A stretch of 64,000 bases of DNA. Source: Diadema setosum (Eukaryota > Echinodermata > Echinoidea > Diadematoida > Diadematidae). The position numbers and the translations under genes are program-made. The stretch is from assembly GCA_033980235.1 (NCBI GenBank), contig CM067066.1, positions 35,255,180 through 35,319,179 of the forward strand, read 5' to 3'. This document shows, one piece after another, positions 63,930-64,000 of the stretch. Position 1 is the first letter of the stretch. Each line of letters opens with the position of its first letter. The notes under the pieces are model-generated. The model saw only the letters and a list, made by a program, of their open reading frames with translations, was not told the DNA's origin and made no database searches.

Positions 63930-64000
63930 GATTATGCTTTTTCTTTCTTAAAATGGTGGTGAAATTACTCATCCAGTAATTTATCATCCATTACGCATCC
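63930..64000. repeat. Tandem repeat unit C, cut by window end
   Basis: GATTATGCTTTTTCTTTCTT and CATCCAGTAATTTATCATCC match units A and B. It shows that the array runs on to the right. Confidence 0.9.

Larger units (their letters stand above)
57061..64000. other. Upstream intergenic DNA, no gene recognised
   Basis: No ORF resembles a known protein. 60810-61060 is CpG-rich with an inverted CCAAT (GATTGGCTG) and could be a promoter. 59240-59290 (CACTTCCGCTTCTGC then donor-like GTGAGT) could be a 5' exon. Neither can be tied to a coding sequence here. Repeats are listed separately. Confidence 0.4.

Noticed and set aside
62193..64000. Possible CRISPR-like repeat array
   Set aside because: Units are about 366 bp without spacer structure, in an animal genome with introns; it is a tandem repeat, not CRISPR.

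Overview
This is animal nuclear DNA. Genes are split by short, phase-consistent introns, and between the exons lie microsatellites and many short palindromic (MITE or foldback) elements. The repeats (TTAA-flanked palindromes, a TGACCTTTGACC element ending in TATGCCTCCG, a block containing AGCGGGATCTTTTACGTG) and the diverged but intact gene matches suggest a marine invertebrate deuterostome. An echinoderm such as a sea urchin is most likely; this is an inference, not a proof.

Layout. (1) 1-5431, plus strand: the last four coding exons of GLG1 (Golgi apparatus protein 1 / ESL-1 / CFR), with the earlier exons left of the window. A tRNA-Ala-like sequence sits between two copies of a 60-bp direct repeat at the left edge. 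(2) 5432 to about 11.8 kb: a long flank where I recognise no palindromic element, ending near the first canonical AATAAA; it may be a very long GLG1 3' UTR. (3) 11.8-16.5 kb: intergenic DNA with AC and AT microsatellites. (4) 16528-28499, plus strand: a seven-exon gene whose reading frame joins perfectly across six introns (726 residues). I do not recognise the family. It is basic and low-complexity, with an acidic segment and a Cys/His cluster near residues 507-571. (5) 28.5-41.5 kb: tail-to-tail intergenic DNA with several MITEs. (6) 56691-41467, minus strand: the complete coding region of PRPF4B (PRP4 kinase) in 13 exons (1077 residues), with one GC-AG intron. (7) 56.7-64 kb: no gene recognised; it holds a GAA/GGA polypurine tract, a perfect 29-bp hairpin, several foldback elements and a tandem repeat of about 366 bp interrupted by a foldback element of about 1 kb.

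The three genes have unrelated jobs as far as can be told: GLG1 is a Golgi membrane protein and PRPF4B is a nuclear spliceosome kinase. I see no sign of a co-regulated system. The most unusual material is the uncharacterised 726-residue gene and the dense hairpin elements, two of which lie within about 30 nt of a 5' splice site.
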